This document shows positions 62,665-64,000 of a DNA stretch of 64,000 nt, in pieces. The notes beneath the pieces were generated by a model, which saw only the letters and a program-made list of their open reading frames with translations, made no database searches and was not told the origin of the DNA. This DNA comes from JANQGH01 sp039177555. GTDB lineage: Bacteria; Pseudomonadota; Alphaproteobacteria; DSM-16000; Inquilinaceae. Every line of letters starts with the position of its first letter. Position 1 is the stretch's first letter. Location of the stretch: NCBI GenBank assembly GCA_039177555.1, contig JBCDFV010000020.1:10101-74100 (forward strand). Direction: 5' to 3'. Both the position numbers and the translations under genes were made by a program.

Positions 62665-64000
62665 TCAGGGGCTGGGCCCGACCATGTCGTCGGGCCGCAC
62701 CCATTCGTCGAATTGCTCGGCCGTCACCAGTCCAAGCGCCAGGGCCGCCGCCTTCAGCGTGGAGCCGTCCTCGTAGGCCTTCTTGGCGACCTTGGCGGCG
62801 TTGTCGTAGCCGATATGGGGGTTCAGCGCCGTCACCAGCATCAGCGACTCATGCATCAGCGTATCGATGCGCTCACGATTGGCGGTGATGCCGACCACGC
62901 ACAGATCCGCAAAGCTGCGCGCGGCATCCGCCATCAGGCGAATGGACTGCAGCAGGCTGTAGATCATGACCGGCTTGAAGACGTTGAGCTCGTAATGCCC
63001 CTGCGACCCGGCGACGGTAATGGTCATGTGGTTGCCCATGATCTGAGTGCAGACCATGGTCATCGCCTCCGACTGGGTTGGATTGACCTTGCCCGGCATG
63101 ATCGACGAGCCGGGCTCGTTCGCCGGCAGCGTGATCTCGCCGATGCCGCAGCGCGGGCCGGAGCCGAGCAGACGCACGTCCTGGGCGATTTTCAGCATCG
63201 CCACCGCCAGGACGTTCAAGGCGCCCGACATTTCGACCAAGGCGTCGTGCGCGGCCATGACCTCGAACTTGTTTTCCGCCGATTCAAACGGAAAGCCCGT
63301 GATGTCGGCGACCTTCGTCGCGAACAGTTCGGCAAATCCGATCTTGGCGTTCAGGCCGGTGCCGACGGCCGTGCCGCCCTGGGCCAGGTGCAGCAGACGC
63401 GGCAGCGCGCTTCGGACGCCGGCGATGCCGTATTCGACCTGTTTGGTATAGCCGGAAAACTCCTGCCCCAGGGTCAGCGGCGTGGCGTCCTGCAAATGGG
63501 TCCGGCCGATCTTCACGATGTCGCGGAACTCTTCCGTCTTGTCGTTCAGGGCATGGTGCAGATGTTCCAGCGACGGGATCAGCTCATGTTCGATCTGCTC
63601 GACCGCCGCGATATGCATGGCGGTCGGAAAGGTGTCGTTGGACGACTGGCCCTTGTTGCAGTGATCGTTGGGGTGAACCGGGCTCTTTGAGCCGATCTCG
63701 CCGCCGAGGATCTCGATCGCCCGGTTGGACAGGACCTCGTTGGCGTTCATGTTCGACTGCGTGCCCGATCCGGTCTGCCAGACCACCAGCGGAAAGTGCT
63801 CGGCCAAAGTACCGTCGATCACCTCTTCCGACGCCGCGACGATCGCGCTGCCGATATCCGTCGGCAGCACGCCCAGTTCCATATTGGCCTGGGCGGCCGC
63901 TTTCTTCTGGATGCCCAGCGCGCGGATCAGCGGCTGGGGCATCTTTTCCGTGCCGATTTTGAAGTTTTGCAGGCTGCGCTGGGTCTGCGCGCCCCAATAC
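62665..64000 (-). CDS. fumC: Class II fumarate hydratase (N-terminus beyond window)
   Basis: The frame is open to the right edge; 444 residues are visible, starting YWGAQTQRSLQNFKIG, so about 20 N-terminal residues are missing. Catalytic landmarks are WQTGSGTQSNMNANEV, HPNDHCNKGQSSNDTFPTAM, KIGRTHLQDATPLTLGQEF, and the fumarase signature GSSIMPGKVNPTQSEA. It converts fumarate to malate in the TCA cycle, without an Fe-S cluster. It is followed by the ribbon-helix-helix gene. Confidence 0.97.
   Translation of the reverse strand, partial: YWGAQTQRSLQNFKIGTEKMPQPLIRALGIQKKAAAQANMELGVLPTDIGSAIVAASEEVIDGTLAEHFPLVVWQTGSGTQSNMNANEVLSNRAIEILGGEIGSKSPVHPNDHCNKGQSSNDTFPTAMHIAAVEQIEHELIPSLEHLHHALNDKTEEFRDIVKIGRTHLQDATPLTLGQEFSGYTKQVEYGIAGVRSALPRLLHLAQGGTAVGTGLNAKIGFAELFATKVADITGFPFESAENKFEVMAAHDALVEMSGALNVLAVAMLKIAQDVRLLGSGPRCGIGEITLPANEPGSSIMPGKVNPTQSEAMTMVCTQIMGNHMTITVAGSQGHYELNVFKPVMIYSLLQSIRLMADAARSFADLCVVGITANRERIDTLMHESLMLVTALNPHIGYDNAAKVAKKAYEDGSTLKAAALALGLVTAEQFDEWVRPDDMVGPSP

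Overview
The window looks like a chromosomal segment of a GC-rich alphaproteobacterium, probably a Rhodospirillales-like lineage. The main reason is the order mraZ-rsmH-ftsL-ftsI-murE-murF-mraY-murD-ftsW-murG-murC-murB-ddl-ftsQ-ftsA-ftsZ-lpxC-bamD-recN-ligA on the minus strand, preceded by an RNase P RNA gene, together with an FtsZ that has a long Ala/Pro linker and a DIPAFLRR tail, and a fumC next to a small ribbon-helix-helix gene. I saw no insertion sequence, prophage, CRISPR array, rRNA or tRNA. The exact genus cannot be told from the sequence alone.

Left part (1-29.5 kb) is accessory metabolism, transport and regulation. Positions 1-5585 hold a minus-strand operon: LacD/YihT-type aldolase, L-fucose/L-arabinose isomerase-like enzyme, periplasmic binding protein and two ABC permeases (the last cut by the window edge); kinase and ATPase are not in view. 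Next come an RND efflux pair (5880-10254), a secreted PHB-depolymerase-like esterase, an MFS transporter divergent from an Lrp/AsnC regulator, and a DHA2-type MFS pump with an uncertain start. A second carbohydrate system (14583-21913) has a binding protein and two permeases facing a plus-strand operon of LacI regulator, an unrecognised 329-residue protein, a 2-hydroxyacid dehydrogenase and a TIM-barrel isomerase/epimerase, with paired LacI-like operators between them. From 21.9 to 29.5 kb there are a HEAT-like protein, a lipoprotein, a small exported protein behind an AT-rich island with a strong hairpin, an ArsR-SRPBCC stress/uptake-type operon with an operator inside its promoter, an HdeD-like protein, an FMN glutamate synthase-like protein and an AI-2E family transporter.

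Middle part (29.5-54.8 kb, minus strand) is the cell-envelope and division cluster. From mraZ to ddl/ftsQ the genes are separated by at most 5 nt or overlap, eight times by ATGA, so this is a single translationally coupled unit that makes UDP-MurNAc-pentapeptide, lipid I/II and the divisome. It ends at a clear intrinsic terminator after ftsZ; lpxC (lipid A), bamD (outer membrane assembly), recN and ligA (DNA repair/replication) follow as a separately promoted group. Upstream of mraZ are 10-bp-spaced TGGGN boxes typical of MraZ, and then rnpB.

Right part (54.8-64 kb) holds a Uup-type ABC-F ATPase, a DjlA-like co-chaperone, an FAD-linked D-lactate/glycolate-type dehydrogenase, a large AsmA-family protein, a small ribbon-helix-helix protein and the bulk of class II fumarase (cut at its N-terminus by the window end). 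The most promising undescribed material is the LacI-controlled sugar cluster with its unrecognised protein, the missing-kinase isomerase/aldolase operon, the putative small RNA/hairpin near 23.3 kb, and an RND pump that lacks two of the canonical proton-relay residues.
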